From Homalodisca vitripennis (taxonomy: Eukaryota > Arthropoda > Insecta > Hemiptera > Cicadellidae), in assembly GCF_021130785.1 (NCBI RefSeq), contig NC_060208.1, forward strand, positions 55,331,001 to 55,395,000: a stretch of DNA of 64,000 bases, read 5' to 3'. A program made the translations under genes and the position numbers. The notes beneath the pieces are model-generated. The model did no database searches. It saw only the letters and a list, made by a program, of their open reading frames with translations, and had not been told where the DNA came from. Position 1 is the first letter of the stretch. Each line of letters starts with the position of its first letter. Below are positions 1 through 12,329 of the stretch, piece by piece.

Positions 1-513
1 TGCAAACTAAGGCCAGTTTCAGATTAAAGAAAAAAATCAATTTAATCTAATAGCCTTGTGATATTTAAACTTAATGCTCACCTGTGTCCCAAATGTCATG
101 TCTGTGCTCAATGGAAATTTCTGTTTCTAGTGCACTACGCTTTCTGTCAAGGGAGTGAGTTAGTTTATATCAGCTTAATACAAAATAAACTAATTTTACT
201 ATTGTGAAACTGCAGGACAAATCTTTATCCAGATTTGCACGGCTAAACTGAAGCCAACATGAGATAATATGGATTTTTAATTTATCCACTCTTCAATATC
301 TTTACACATCATTCAATCTATGATTACCTGTAACAGATTTGAAATTAACACGTAAGAACATTCATTCTTGATCTGGAGTATTAAACACTCTTAAAGATCA
401 AGTTATTTACTTGTATATTGATAAATTTATTTACTTTTGAATGTTTATTAGTTATTTTCAATTAAACTTTATTACAGTTGGTAGTTACTTCATCATACCC
501 TTTTCAGGACTAG
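1..513. other. AT-rich DNA upstream of the putative terminal exon
   Basis: No coding frame, RNA gene or repeat is recognisable here. If the exon call at 514 is right, this is intronic sequence of that + strand gene. The last 40 bases hold a modest pyrimidine-rich stretch (catacccttttcag) suited to a splice acceptor. Confidence 0.4.
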
Positions 514-651
514 TCATACTACAAGAAATTTATTAGTGACCTGGAGCAAGTCAAGGTCAAAGAACAGCTGTTCAACAATACAGATTGGGATCAGCTGATG
601 GCCAGTGGTGACTCATCTATCAGCTGGAGCCACTTTCACTCCTTCTTTTGA
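514..651 (+). CDS. putative last coding exon of an unrecognised gene
   Basis: An open frame of 45 codons ends in TGA at 649-651. Its composition is protein-like: it opens SYYKKFISDLEQVKVKEQLF, is rich in charged and amphipathic residues, and ends with aromatic and His residues (SWSHFHSFF). It follows a pyrimidine-rich run and two AG dinucleotides (cag at 505-507, tag at 511-513). Only use of the second AG keeps the frame open, because TAG at 511-513 is an in-frame stop. There is no ATG at the start, so this is best read as an internal-to-terminal exon whose upstream exons lie outside the window. AATAAA signals follow at 1030 and 1070. I do not recognise the family. The alternative is a chance open frame, since 45 codons is short. 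It would be transcribed in the same direction as zip, about 6.9 kb upstream of it. Confidence 0.4.
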   Translation, partial: SYYKKFISDLEQVKVKEQLFNNTDWDQLMASGDSSISWSHFHSFF

Positions 652-1100
652 TTATTTGCCAGCTTAGGCTATCTTACAATACAACCTGTCATGTTATTGT
701 CTTAATATAATTTTTCCACCAAAAAGGTTTCTCATTAAGTGTAATATCTATGTTTAAAGCACCAACGAAACTAAATTTAAATTCATATTTCATTAAAGAT
801 TGACTATTCGAAAATATCTTTATAAAATATTTCTAAATCAAATAATGATCTTTTTAAAGTTAACTTTAGGACTGCCAGTTTCAAATGTCTTTTAGTATGT
901 AAAACATTTTTACCATTTTACTGTTTATTTTTGAACATTCAAGTAACATTTTGTAACTTACAAACTAGTTTTTTAATCTATTTTTTTTAGTGGTAGATTA
1001 GATTAAATTACAGATGTTTCATTGCACTTAATAAACACACATTCATACACACAATTCTAAATGGTTTTCAATAAAACATAGCATTAGTAGTGACTTATAT
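652..1100 (+). terminator. putative 3' UTR with two AATAAA polyadenylation signals
   Basis: This AT-rich non-coding sequence follows the TGA at 651. Canonical AATAAA hexamers occur at 1030-1035 and 1070-1075. AATAAA is common in AT-rich DNA, so this depends on the exon call upstream. Confidence 0.25.
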
Positions 1101-3769
1101 AAACCCCAAGTTCCCAGTAAAAATCACATAGTAACAGTTATCAATTGTGTTGTGATGGCAACAGAAATATACTACATTCTCACTACATTTGTGTTTGTTT
1201 ATTTATCATTTATTTCTTACACATACATACTATATGGGTTGCTTCCTTTCAGAAAAATGCTTTTGCCACAGACTGATTTTTATCAATCTTAAATAGACCC
1301 ATAAAGAAGATAGGTTATGAATTATAAAATAATTTTAATACTAGAAATGAATTTGTGTTTACTTTTAATTGTGATCACTAAAAATATTGAGACATTATTG
1401 TCATAGTAGTGGATGAGCTTTCCAATACCCTCTTCATAAAATGGAGTCACCCACTGGCCAGTGGAATAATTTATACTTCAAGTTGAGGCTTGAACGCTAA
1501 AAGTATCACAGTATTTTGAATATAAGGTGTTTATATACAATAGTGTAAAAGAATGGTGTTGAAACTAAGAAAGAAATTGTTCATACAGCTCATTTTTTAT
1601 GAAACTAACTTTTTTTGAACCACTTGATTGACTTATTGAACAAGATTCTTTTTCCATTTCATAGGTTATCCATCTCTGAATTTCCTGCACTATTTTTGCA
1701 CTGTACTTGGTTTATCCTTCAACGAATATCTGCTACAATATTCTCCTATTTGAAGGAATCAAATAAAACTACACATCTGTATAACAGGAGAATCAATTAA
1801 AACAACTACATTACGTGCTTCCAACTCAGCTCAGAATGACTGGATCAAGAATGGCAGAGTCTGTGGTTTGAGTAATGTACCTGCCAGACTGTACATCCTA
1901 TTGCTTACCTGTCATTGTCATGAAACAATCATACAAGATATTTACATATTCCCTCAGCCATTGAAGTCCAAGCTGAGATGTAGCTGCACAATAGTCAACC
2001 TCTCATCTTTTATTTCCGTTCAACCCTGTGCTTGATCTGTTTCAGTTTATGTCTGTCTTCCAGCCTGATCCCAATATATCTAGGTCATTCTTCCTTATGG
2101 CCTTCTCTCTATCTTCCCAAGTTCTATTTCCTTTAAAAGTGAGTTTCTGTTCTTTTTACAGCATATTAGTCTTCATCCCATTTACTAAAATTTGGTGTAG
2201 AAGTGGCGTTCTTTCTGTTGGCTCCTAACGTCCTTTTTTTCTTTAAAATTGTGGTCTTGATCTCTTTGCATTATCTGTCTGTAGCTGCCTAAGCTTTTTT
2301 CTGCTATCTCACTATCTATGCTTCAGTCTCTCATGGGTTTTCCTGTTACATTATCTCTTCTGTACAGATTATGTTTTCCATTTTGTGTAAATCTACTATT
2401 TGCCTGTGTAGAGCCATAGATAGGTATTATATATCCCTTATCTATCCTAATATTCACGCAATTCTGATCAATGTGCTGTACAAGAACATTAAACTAATAG
2501 TGAATAATGTAAATGAGCAGTACCTTATCTGGTCACCTCAAAATTTGGCATTTTGGTTGTTTAGGAGTTGCCTTTGATATCTCTGCTGGTAAGAAGAATA
2601 ATGTCAAGGGTCAAGATCAAACTGGCCATATGGGCATTCAGTTAAATATCCTGGGCCAGATGTTTATTCAGAGCATTGGCTATTAAGCCAACTCTTTTTA
2701 AAACTGAAATATAATTAGTATGTTGAAAACAGCAATAGTAAGAGATAAACTCTCTAAGTATCAGATAGTTATCTTTCATTTGTTGAAGATGAGATAACAA
2801 CACATTTTCACTTAACACCCAAAGAGTTGGCATAGACAACTAAAGCTAGTCCTGGTAATGTTATGTAAGAGGCATATAAGAGCCCTTTAAGAGCCATCTG
2901 CACTAGCAGTCATTTCAATTTAACTCCATAAGAACAATGTTAAAATACTAATACCTTACTTTTTGTAATAGAATTATGGAAGATATCTCATTTAAAGATA
3001 TCATTAGTGAGTACCTAAATGCTTTGTTTAGAGTTTTTAGTATTTAATGGTTATCAGAAAAAAGTTTTTACTTTACTCAAAAAGTATATACTTAAAAATA
3101 TAATATAATTAAAACCAAAAAAACTTTTGGATGCAAAAAACTGTACCTACTCAAGATGTCAAGAAAATATAAATTTTAATGATTACACCTATGGTTTGTA
3201 ATCTTGGACGAGTGTGGATGTACTGGGCCATGGGTGGTGCTTGCCTGTATTAGGCCACTGTTATATGTTAAAGCAAAAGTTTCTCAACTTACAAAATGTG
3301 GAAAATGTAATCAAGGACCAGTGACATGTTTTACACAAATAGTATATTATGTTTATCATCTTCTTCATTTAAATAGTAGATTGAAATTATTGTGCACTTA
3401 CATTATAAAACTGCTATAGCAGTCACCAATAGTTTTATATATAATAGGTACTCTAATTTAAGTAACTAAAAATTCATGTTTAACTCCAACATAATATAGC
3501 CTATTAAGGTTTATTCCTTGCTATATTTGGAATCTTCCAAAAATAGCATTTGGAAGATAGAATCTTCCAGAAAATGGACATTTTCTTACCTGTTTATATA
3601 ACTTCTTAAAATTATGAAGATAATCACGTATATTTTACAGCGGTACTTTGCAGTTTAAATTTACAGATTTTATTAACTTCAGTAATTATGGGGTTACAAA
3701 CAAGGTCGGTGATATAATTAAGGTTCGACTGCCAGATGTTTATTACAGGTTATCTAACGCGTTATCAAG

Positions 3770-3990
3770 TCTGTACCCAAATATGGGTTGTGGTAAATAC
3801 AATCTGCCACATGTGCATAGGCAAATTCGCGATGACTAATACTACGAAAGGACTTTCTCGCGCCGTATATGGACAGATTCAAACGGTGGCGCCAGAGATC
3901 GTGATTTCAGGGAGAATTCACAAGGTTGAGTTAGGACAACAGCTGTTCAGTGACACGTCATCATTGGCCTCAATCAGCTGTTCTGCCATG
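3770..3990. promoter_or_regulatory. CpG-richer patch in intergenic DNA, possible regulatory element
   Basis: This stretch is visibly richer in CpG than its flanks (aattcgcgatgac, ctcgcgccgtat, ggtggcgccagag). It contains no convincing coding frame or core promoter. It could be an upstream element of zip or of an unseen gene. Confidence 0.2.
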
Positions 3991-4463
3991 TGGTGGATTT
4001 AGGACAGCTTCATACATTTTCATTGTAGGTTATGTTATCTCCTTATCGGCTTATCTGATTAATCAAATTCCGATTCTCATAAGGTAGTTCATGTTAGAAA
4101 CCGCGCTGAGTTGAAGAAGAAAAGGAAACTGGAATTCGTGAAATACATAAAAGTAAACGTTAAACACAGAGGAAATCCTAAGTAAAATATTATGAAATGT
4201 GTATTATGGCACTCATAGTATTGTCTCTGGAAAACATTAAAATAATTAATGAAGCAATAAAGTTTTTTCGGGGACATTTTTTTCTTGCAATTAATTTTAT
4301 AATTATTAAAATGCAATTATTTTTCAATATCTAAACCAACATACCTTGAAAGAATAATAGGGCTACGGACAATTCCCCGATGGCTTGATATACAACAATG
4401 TTATATGTTACAAAACTACAATACTACATTGTCAACATTTCTAAAATTGGAATATATTTACTC

Positions 4464-4466
<3 letters not shown>

Positions 4467-4510
<44 letters not shown>

Positions 4511-4528
4511 TTATTTATTTATTTATTA
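4467..4528. repeat. (AT)n followed by (TTTA)n microsatellite
   Basis: About 20 AT dinucleotides (4467-4506) run directly into about five TTTA units (to 4528). The TTTA run could be the A-rich tail of an old - strand retroelement, but no element body is recognisable next to it. Confidence 0.9.
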
Positions 4529-5461
4529 AAAGTTAAACATACAAAGTATTAACGTTCTCTTAAGATTTTTGACACCTAAAAAGGAGGGTACATCCCAGCC
4601 CTAGAATGTAGTGTTCTAGGTTTCTAACATACATTAATGACAAATGTTCGAAATGCTATTACCCTTTCGAATAGCCATCGTCAATAACAATTTATAAATC
4701 ATATCTTAAAGTACTCGTAATTTCAGTATTATTAGTTTAGGTCAATTATCAATATTTTAATACAAAATATTATTACTTGAAGATTAATATTTATGTCGCA
4801 ATAATCCCATGTCTCGCGACAATAAACACTAATTCTGTTAAATTTATGACAATTTTGTTATTGTTTGCCCTGGAATAATGTTCACATTCCACAGATTCTA
4901 TGTAAACCATTCTGTGATCTCCGCGTATGATTTACACTATTCTTATTCAATTAGTACAACTACATAAAATTGATTTTTCATAACGCCGTTTTATAATCTG
5001 AACGGGTGTCTTTCGCTTGAAGGCCAATGACCCGCCAACATATTAACTCCTTTGTTAGAGTATCCTTTGTTGTTTTGATTGGTTTGAGTTCATGACTGAC
5101 TTGATCAACTGCTACAGTGTGATGAAGTAGGCCGTGGCGAAGCGGAGACCCATAATAGCAGTAAGGGATTACGATGTACAATATTTTACCATTTATTTGA
5201 ACATTCCAAACAACTGACATAATAGTACTACTCGTTATGACAATATAATAATATTATATAAAAACTTTACCTAAAATATAATGTAACACTGAAAGGAAAG
5301 CCTACATTTTTCTAAAACTTTTGTGTTATATTCGTAAAATACTACTTATTTAAATTACAAAAAATGGACTTTCGTTTTCTTAGATATCAAGCATTGTTTT
5401 ATATTAATATTAATTATATTTGAAAACAAAATCTTTATACAATCTTATTACAAATAAATGG

Positions 5462-5484
5462 ATATATATATATATATATATATA
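5462..5484. repeat. (AT)n microsatellite
   Basis: This is a simple AT dinucleotide run of about 11-12 units in AT-rich intergenic DNA. Confidence 0.9.
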
Positions 5485-7199
5485 AATATAATTCTCAACT
5501 ATTTAATAGTCAAAACATTTTGTTTTAAGGAATAAAATACACAACTAGAATGCGTTCCTTTCGGTCATTCGACTCTTTTCGAAACCGAAATGAAATGTAT
5601 ATAGAGTGTGGTAGCTAAACAATTTAGAATTGTAATTGTATTCTATTACTTGACACGCAATCTGGTTGTCTTTAAAGCGGAGTACTGTGTCTGATCTCGT
5701 ATCGTGGATACTGAAAGAAATTAATACTATTATATTATCATGCTTTCTAAAATGCTATGAACTTTTGTAGATAAAACTAGATACGGCTGCAGATTTTCCA
5801 CAGGTCACACTACACAGATGTTCCCATACATGCTGTAACTAAAGACTCCGTCATCCATGCGGACCTCCGTAATGAAAGTTGAAAATGTGTAGGAAATATA
5901 ATTATTTTTTATAATCTTCATAGAATAGTTCGAGGATATGCTACAAAGAGGCCATTCGTAGAAAGGAGGTTTATAGATGTTTAAAAATAGATTTTAAGAT
6001 CAACTCATACATTCAACTGCTTTCAATACTAAAGAATATAACAAACTAAGATCTAGTGAAAGTATTTAATATTCTGCTTTGGTTATACCCTTAAACATTA
6101 AAATGCAGTCCTCGCTATGCGGTAATAAAAATCCTTAACTAATACAAGTAATTCCTATGATTTATTAGGGTTTATAAATAAAATAACCAACGTTTTATTT
6201 AAAAGTACCCATGTTTTATTTAGAACATTATTAAAGTCATATCAAGGAGGAGTTTGTTGTTACTTGAATATTAAGTGCGGTTATGCACAACATAAATAAT
6301 ATTTTTATTAAGTCAACAACAAGAATTAAAACTAATTATTATGACATTTGGAACGCTCTTGACAGCTGAGCTGTGCATAGATCTGGACACAATCAAACCA
6401 ATATTTTTTGCATCGCATCTTTTTGATCCACATTCAACCTAAACTAAACGTACGTTTTATTGACAGTATCTTAATTTTAAATTTTAACGAAATAAAGAAA
6501 TTTAACTGTTTCTACATTCATACAACTAAATAGATAATAATAAGAAAGAATTGAAACGATATCTTACTGAATAGGTTTTGTATTCTTTTTACGATTTCTT
6601 GTTAGATTTCAAAGAATAATTAAGTCATTGTTAATATGATTTATTGTAAATAAGTTTAATAAAAAGCTGTGATAATGCCATTCAATGTTTGTATGTAGAA
6701 ATTGTGAATAAATTATGATTTGATAATAATCATTTCAATTTTATCGAATTGAACTCTCAATAATGTTTGGGTTATATCTTGTAGTGTTTCTATACATTGA
6801 AGGTACATCTCTGACCACATTATAGATACCACGTTTTATTGTATTATTATAACAATAATAATTTATTATTATTGATATTTGTATAAAACGAACTGTTAAA
6901 AACTACTCTTCAACAGAAGTACATAGTTGAACAGCTGAATGTAAATATCTCAATATTTATCTTTACTACAATCATTATTACAGTTTAGTCGCCATTTACA
7001 TACTGATTTTCTTTGTAACTGTTTAGAGCCTTCATTTATGCGTAAAATATTTTCTCTGTGATTGATTATTGCATATAAATGGTATGTTGTTCAACTATTT
7101 GGAAAATTGCGAACTGTACACATATCACTATTTGTGACATACCGTGCACATTGCATAGTATTTTCAAATTGTGACAAGTAAAGTAATTTAATATTGAAA

Positions 7200-7558
7200 A
7201 CATTTCAGTTGCATTCCTGGCCACCATATGGTGTTCTCTGGCGGCTTGGCAGAGAACCTTTGGTAGTCACGTGACTGCGTAGAGAGCGGGCGTCGGCCGT
7301 ATTCCTAACCACACTCCCGCCTTCAGTCTTCATTTCTCACTCAGTTCTTTCGTATCACTTCGTTGTCTGTCGTGCTATGCCGCAGCTGATGGGGTACTAG
7401 TACTAGTGTATATAGTCAGTGTTATGAGTGCTTCCATTACTGTCGAAAGCTTACAGTGAACCCAACGGTTTTAGTGAGTAATTTTAGTTCCGGAGAAGCG
7501 TAAACTCCTGTGTTTCACCGGCAGTAATACGTTGTGTCTGTTGCATTGAATTTGCAAC
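7200..7558 (+). promoter_or_regulatory. zip: promoter and 5' UTR region of zip
   Basis: CpG and GC content rise sharply here just before the myosin start codon. A perfect palindrome GTCACGTGAC (7266-7275) holds a CACGTG E-box. It is followed by GC-rich sequence (agagcgggcgtcggccg) and then a pyrimidine-rich stretch with two arthropod initiator-like words, TCAGTC near 7324 and TCAGTT near 7340. No TATA box is evident. The 5' UTR probably starts around 7320-7345 and runs unspliced to 7558, but a 5' UTR splice (for example at the CAG near 7523) cannot be excluded. TSS placement is inference. Confidence 0.5.
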
Positions 7559-7915
7559 ATGGCGGATAGTGATACCGCAGGTGACCGGTCGGATCCGGAC
7601 TTCAAATATCTCTCCGTAGATAGGAATACCTTTAATGACCCTGCAACTCAAGCGGAATGGACCCAAAAACGTCTCGTTTGGGTACCGCACGAAACGCACG
7701 GCTTCGTCGCTGCAGGTATCAAAGGCGAAAGGGGCGACGAGGTAGAAGTCGAAATCTCTGATACCGGCAAAAGAACTTTGGTTGCCAAGGATGATATCCA
7801 AAAGATGAACCCTCCCAAGTATAACAAAGTGGAGGATATGGCTGATCTTACATGTTTAAACGAAGCATCTGTACTTCATAACATCAAGGATAGATACTAT
7901 TCTGGACTGATTTAT
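7559..7915 (+). CDS. zip: non-muscle myosin II heavy chain, first coding exon (partial gene)
   Basis: Non-muscle myosin II heavy chain is the actin-based motor of actomyosin contractility in cytokinesis and epithelial morphogenesis. This exon encodes the first 119 residues and ends in phase 0 at a GTAAGT donor (7916-7921). Residues 1-11 are a variable acidic leader. From residue 16 the insect zipper signature is clear (KYLSV, then [20 protein letters not shown]). Residues about 33-80 form the myosin N-terminal SH3-like domain ([23 protein letters not shown]). Residues 84-119 begin the motor ([20 protein letters not shown], then DRYYSGLIY). The start has good context (CAACATGG) and an in-frame TGA four codons upstream (7547-7549), so the longer N-terminal form known in Drosophila is not encoded contiguously here. 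The P-loop, switch and tail exons lie beyond the window. Codon usage is GC-richer than the intron. An open frame on the opposite strand over this exon is a shadow. Confidence 0.97.
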
Positions 7916-7921
7916 GTAAGT

Positions 7922-8640
7922 AACGAAATGTTCTCTTTCCTAACCTGTACATACTAAAGTTATTTTATATTGTTGTATAAGGTTATGACCTGTGACAAAA
8001 ATTAACTCAAGGGGAAATTTGGACTTACATACAAGAGTTTTATATATTCGAGTTAGTTCTTAGGACTGTCAGGAGAGCATCTCCGTGAATCGGAGCTGTC
8101 ATGTATACAGTGAATATGTCTGATATTAGGCCTACTGTACCACCGTTTAATTCAATAGGATCTGACAGGACAGTAGAGTGTATTTTGAAGGTGTAATTTA
8201 TGGTGTTTTAATTCTCAGAGTAAAACGTGAAGTGGGACTTTAGTGGCTTACAAAAATATTTGAAATGAAGTTAGGCCTAATTCAAGTAGAGAGATCGGAA
8301 ATAATAATAGCTCTACTGTTTAACCCTCCAAGCATAATATACTTCATATCGTTTCTTGGTGTTACACTAGTTTTTGGCAATGTATAGTGTTTAGTTTAAA
8401 TTATGCAGATAACTTGTTTACCAATAAAGCCGTATAGTCTAATATTGATATAATTTTACTCACAAATAATTGGGGATACGCTATAATAACATATTTTGTT
8501 TGTCAACTTTGTATTTTGTGTGTTAGGGGGTTCTTCAAAATGTAAATACTGTTACGTTATTTCATTTCAAAACGCACCTTACCTACAGAATGTAGGACCA
8601 AAAATTTTTATGTAGCCTACAACAATTTAATGTACTTTTA

Positions 8641-8708
<68 letters not shown>

Positions 8709-10727
8709 GGACTAGAGTATTTCTAATCTTAGAACAAAATACTGATAGGCCCTACCATAAAAATACCACTTATGAAGCTCACTCAGGAGCTACCACTGCT
8801 TTTCCACCTCCTCTTATTTCTCTTTTTTCACTAGAATCGTTTTCTTCCATCTATTCATGATAGGTATCAAAACATAACTCTCTAATCACAAGTATTACAA
8901 GACAATAAAACAAAGACCAAGCATATAATGCAATAAATGGCTGTGATCAACTGGTTGCTGATTTCATATGCATGCTCATAACCTAACCAAATACGATAAC
9001 CTAAGCATTTGGATACAGTGCATGGCAGAAAGTTTATAATAATCAGTTTCAAAAGTATGTTTTATTTCAGAAGAAAAAAGCTATAGATTCTTCTAATGAT
9101 ATCATTGTAAACAGCTGTCTATCCACTTCCTATTAGTGTATAGGCCTGCTATATTTAAAACAAAATTTAATCATGATAAGTGCACATTTTAACTTGTTTT
9201 TTCCATGGCCTTACAAACTCAATTATTTTGCTTTACTAATCTGTATGGACTATTTTATACTTACACACTACTGTACAGATCATTGACATTTGAAATTAAC
9301 GCTGTAAACTATTGCTATATATTTTAATTTAAACATCTAAGTATTCTGCAATTTAACTTAAAGTGTAGGTCATTTAGTTAAATCCAGAGAACAAAAAACC
9401 ACTATTCCTGACAGTTCTTTTAGTAGGAGTACATACCTATCCAAACCATATTTTTCTAATCTTCTCCCTTAGATCGCCAAATTTTTCAGGATGATGCAGA
9501 TTTATTGTGACCGAGTTGGATTAATTAACCATAGTTCCCAAAGTACTCAGATCTCAGTAACTACTTAGATCAGATTATGTGGCCACATGTAGAGATGTAC
9601 GGGAATCTTTAATCATAATGTGTATAGTCTGTGTATCTGATTTGGGCTCTAGAATGTAATTGGAAACCAAGAACAATTTGAAATATGCTTAAAATAGTAA
9701 ATTTCATGGTGGGGACTGATGTCAAAGAAAATTCTTCAATTTTAACATTTATTTTTTGTGTTTGGAAATAAATCTACAGAATGAATACCAGTAGTGTACC
9801 AATATTGGTTTGGTTATAAAAATAGAAGGGCTAATAGCATTGGATATTTATCCAGCTTTTTGTTTGAATTACTCTTTGATTGTAATTGTTTTGTAGACAC
9901 GCCTCTAAGCCTATGTCTTTTTGTATTTGAAAATATGTGCTCTTAACAAAATACCCTAATTGAGTTTGAAATTTCAAATCTTTGTTGTTAAGAGTCAATC
10001 ATTTTTATTTTGTTCTTAAAAAAAGTAGGATACATCATGATACAAGCATATTAGCTACTTTACAAAGTCTGTTTCTGCTTCATTAGGTCTCAGATATGTA
10101 AGTGGTGGAGTAGGCTAAAACCTTAGATACTAAGCTTATAAAAAAATTCTGTCAATTTCATGCTTTTAAATTGAAAAAGTACAATAATTAGAAACTAATT
10201 TGAAAACTTTATTATGAGGAAGTGTTTATTAAGTATAGTTTTAATTCACAATTAACCTTAATACACAGTACACAGCATGTTAACAAATATGCATTATAAT
10301 ATCCGTGGATTAATATTTTTTTTCAAACATAGGAGATTGATATGTATCTTAATGAACCCAAATCATTCTATTTTAATAATGCTGAAATTACAGTAGTCTA
10401 TTTGATCAGAGTTTGTTTATCTTATACAATCAGTTGAGGTTTTAAGCAAATTCATATTTCTCTTGTCTCTTATTATTGAAGTTATTTTGGTATTTTTAAC
10501 ATCTTATAAATAATTGTATGCTACATGTAAACTTTTGAGATTAATGTACAATTATACAAGACAATAACCACCATATATGTAATACACATTTGTTGTGTTA
10601 AGACTAGAATTATTTACTTTGATAACATTGTTTTAATAGAACAAATTTTAGAAGAAAGTTAATACTGAGGTGTTAGCTAAATGTTCATATTTCATTGAAG
10701 GAGGAGCTCTTTGTATTGGAAAACAAA
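7922..10727. other. intron segment without recognised features
   Basis: Apart from the AT microsatellite at 8643-8706, this 2.8-kb AT-rich stretch shows no coding frame, RNA gene or repeat that I can support. Confidence 0.5.
8643..8706. repeat. (AT)n microsatellite
   Basis: This is an uninterrupted AT dinucleotide run of about 32 units. Confidence 0.95.
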
Positions 10728-10849
10728 TTATTTTCTTTAAAATAAATACACAATTCTCCAGTAATTTTTAATTTTATACACATTAATAAGTGTACAAAAC
10801 AAAAAATTATTGGAGAATTGTAAGTTAAGTTTCTTTTAAAGAAAATAAT
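10728..10849. repeat. imperfect long hairpin, MITE-like
   Basis: The left arm at 10728-10770 (attattttctttaaa ... caattctccagtaa) is matched in inverse orientation by the right arm at 10801-10849 (ttattggagaattg ... tttaaagaaaataat). The loop is about 30 bp and itself contains a small palindrome (tacac...gtgta). The short length, AT-richness and nearly full-length inverted repeat fit a miniature inverted-repeat element. No clear target duplication was identified. Confidence 0.55.
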
Positions 10850-11842
10850 GTTTATAGTTAGAACGACATGTAAGTATGTTGAGATAAGTTACATAGAGGA
10901 ATCCCCATAGGAAGGAGTGTTCCAATAACTGTTGCTGATAACTGCAGTGGTTCTCATACTTGTCAAGTAGTCTTTTAATTAAGTCAGTGCCAAGTGGCCC
11001 AGGTGAAATAGAGTCTTCTGGTAGTTGGCTGTGTCAAGGAAGAGTGGGTGGGTAGGATGGGGGGGGACAAGGTGTGGCTTGACACTGAGATAAACAAACA
11101 CTCTACCACCCACCTAGAGTGGGCTAGGCCTCTATCTTAACTAGGGACATTTTGAACCTAGTGTGAGCCTCTTCTGTTGCATTTAAATGGTTGCTTCTAT
11201 TATAATGTTTATTCGGTTTTCCCAAAGAAAAAAACACTTTGATTTCAGAGATCGGGTGCATGAAATTTTTTCAGCAATTTTTCTATAAACTTTTTGTATG
11301 AGTTGATTTATTCTTCCGAAATGAAATCATGTAAAGAATAATTTATAGATGACCAGTGAAACTTAAGACTCAGTATCTTCAAACTATTTTGTCTAATTAG
11401 CAATGTCAACTCTAATCTGTAATGTTGTTTGACAACTTAGACAGTCTGTGCACAAAATACATCATTAGTTGAGACATCTTAAAACTTTCACCTCAAACAA
11501 CTGACCAAGCTTCAAAATCATTTGATTACTTTCTGCATGCTGCATTGCAGGCCTTGAGTTTTCCCTTGAGGATAAGGTTTTTGAAGGGAGTGGATAGCTA
11601 GTCAATTTAGGATTTAAGAACATTATGGGAATTTCATTTAGTAGTGAATTCAGACATTATTAGTTGTAGGAATTGGATTGTACATTCTTTTGGGGTTCTT
11701 ACCATGTTCACTAAGCTGTGTGTTCACTTGTTATCAATTTCTTGACCATACATTTACATGAGAAATTGCAGAGGTCTGTTCTAAAATGAAAATTTAAATT
11801 TTTACAATGTTTTAATAGCCCTGAACTATGTACTGGGGTAAT
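10850..11842. other. intron segment, no gene seen
   Basis: This is AT-rich sequence with a G-rich patch near 11040-11075 (gtgggtgggtaggatgggggggg). No coding frame or repeat family is recognised. Confidence 0.45.
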
Positions 11843-12329
11843 ATTTATTTATTTCAATGGTTTCCCATTACACAAACTTGATACAATATTGTGCAGTTAA
11901 TAAACTTAAGAAACAAAACAGGTTCAAACTTAACAACAATAAATTAAATGCATTTACAATAAAGTAACAATAACAACCAAAAGAGAAGTTAAAGTGCTTA
12001 TAGTAATTAACAAAATAAAATATTTTAAATAACAAACATATAGGGGTGGAGCTTCTACAATTTAGTCAAATGGGGGAAAAACAATTACTTAATGGGGGAA
12101 ACACAGGTTAAAATTAGTGAAATAAATTAATTAAAGAAATAAATAAATAAATAAATTGGGTAACTACAACAATAAATTTAACAAAAACAACAGGTAAGAA
12201 GACAGTGTTGAATGCATCTCTCATTCTTAAAACAATTTAGCAAGGAGGAAAAGAGAAAGGAAAGAGAAGTTAAGGCTTCAAGTGGTGTCTGAGACATTCC
12301 CTGTAGGCTCCCATCGACTGGCTGAAGAT

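Larger units (their letters stand above)
1101..7199. other. intergenic AT-rich region
   Basis: No gene is recognised in about 6 kb. Small open frames (for example at 1615, 2028, 3204 and 4978) have low-complexity or hydrophobic translations and no family resemblance. Visible structure is limited to (AT)n plus (TTTA)n at 4467-4528, (TA)n at 5462-5484 and a CpG-richer patch at about 3770-3990. Confidence 0.5.

Noticed and set aside
7484..7801. 105-codon minus-strand frame over the zip exon
   Set aside because: It is the antisense shadow of a well-supported coding exon and resembles no protein.
8643..8706. AT-rich runs as replication origin or matrix-attachment signals
   Set aside because: Simple dinucleotide microsatellites give no specific evidence for either role.
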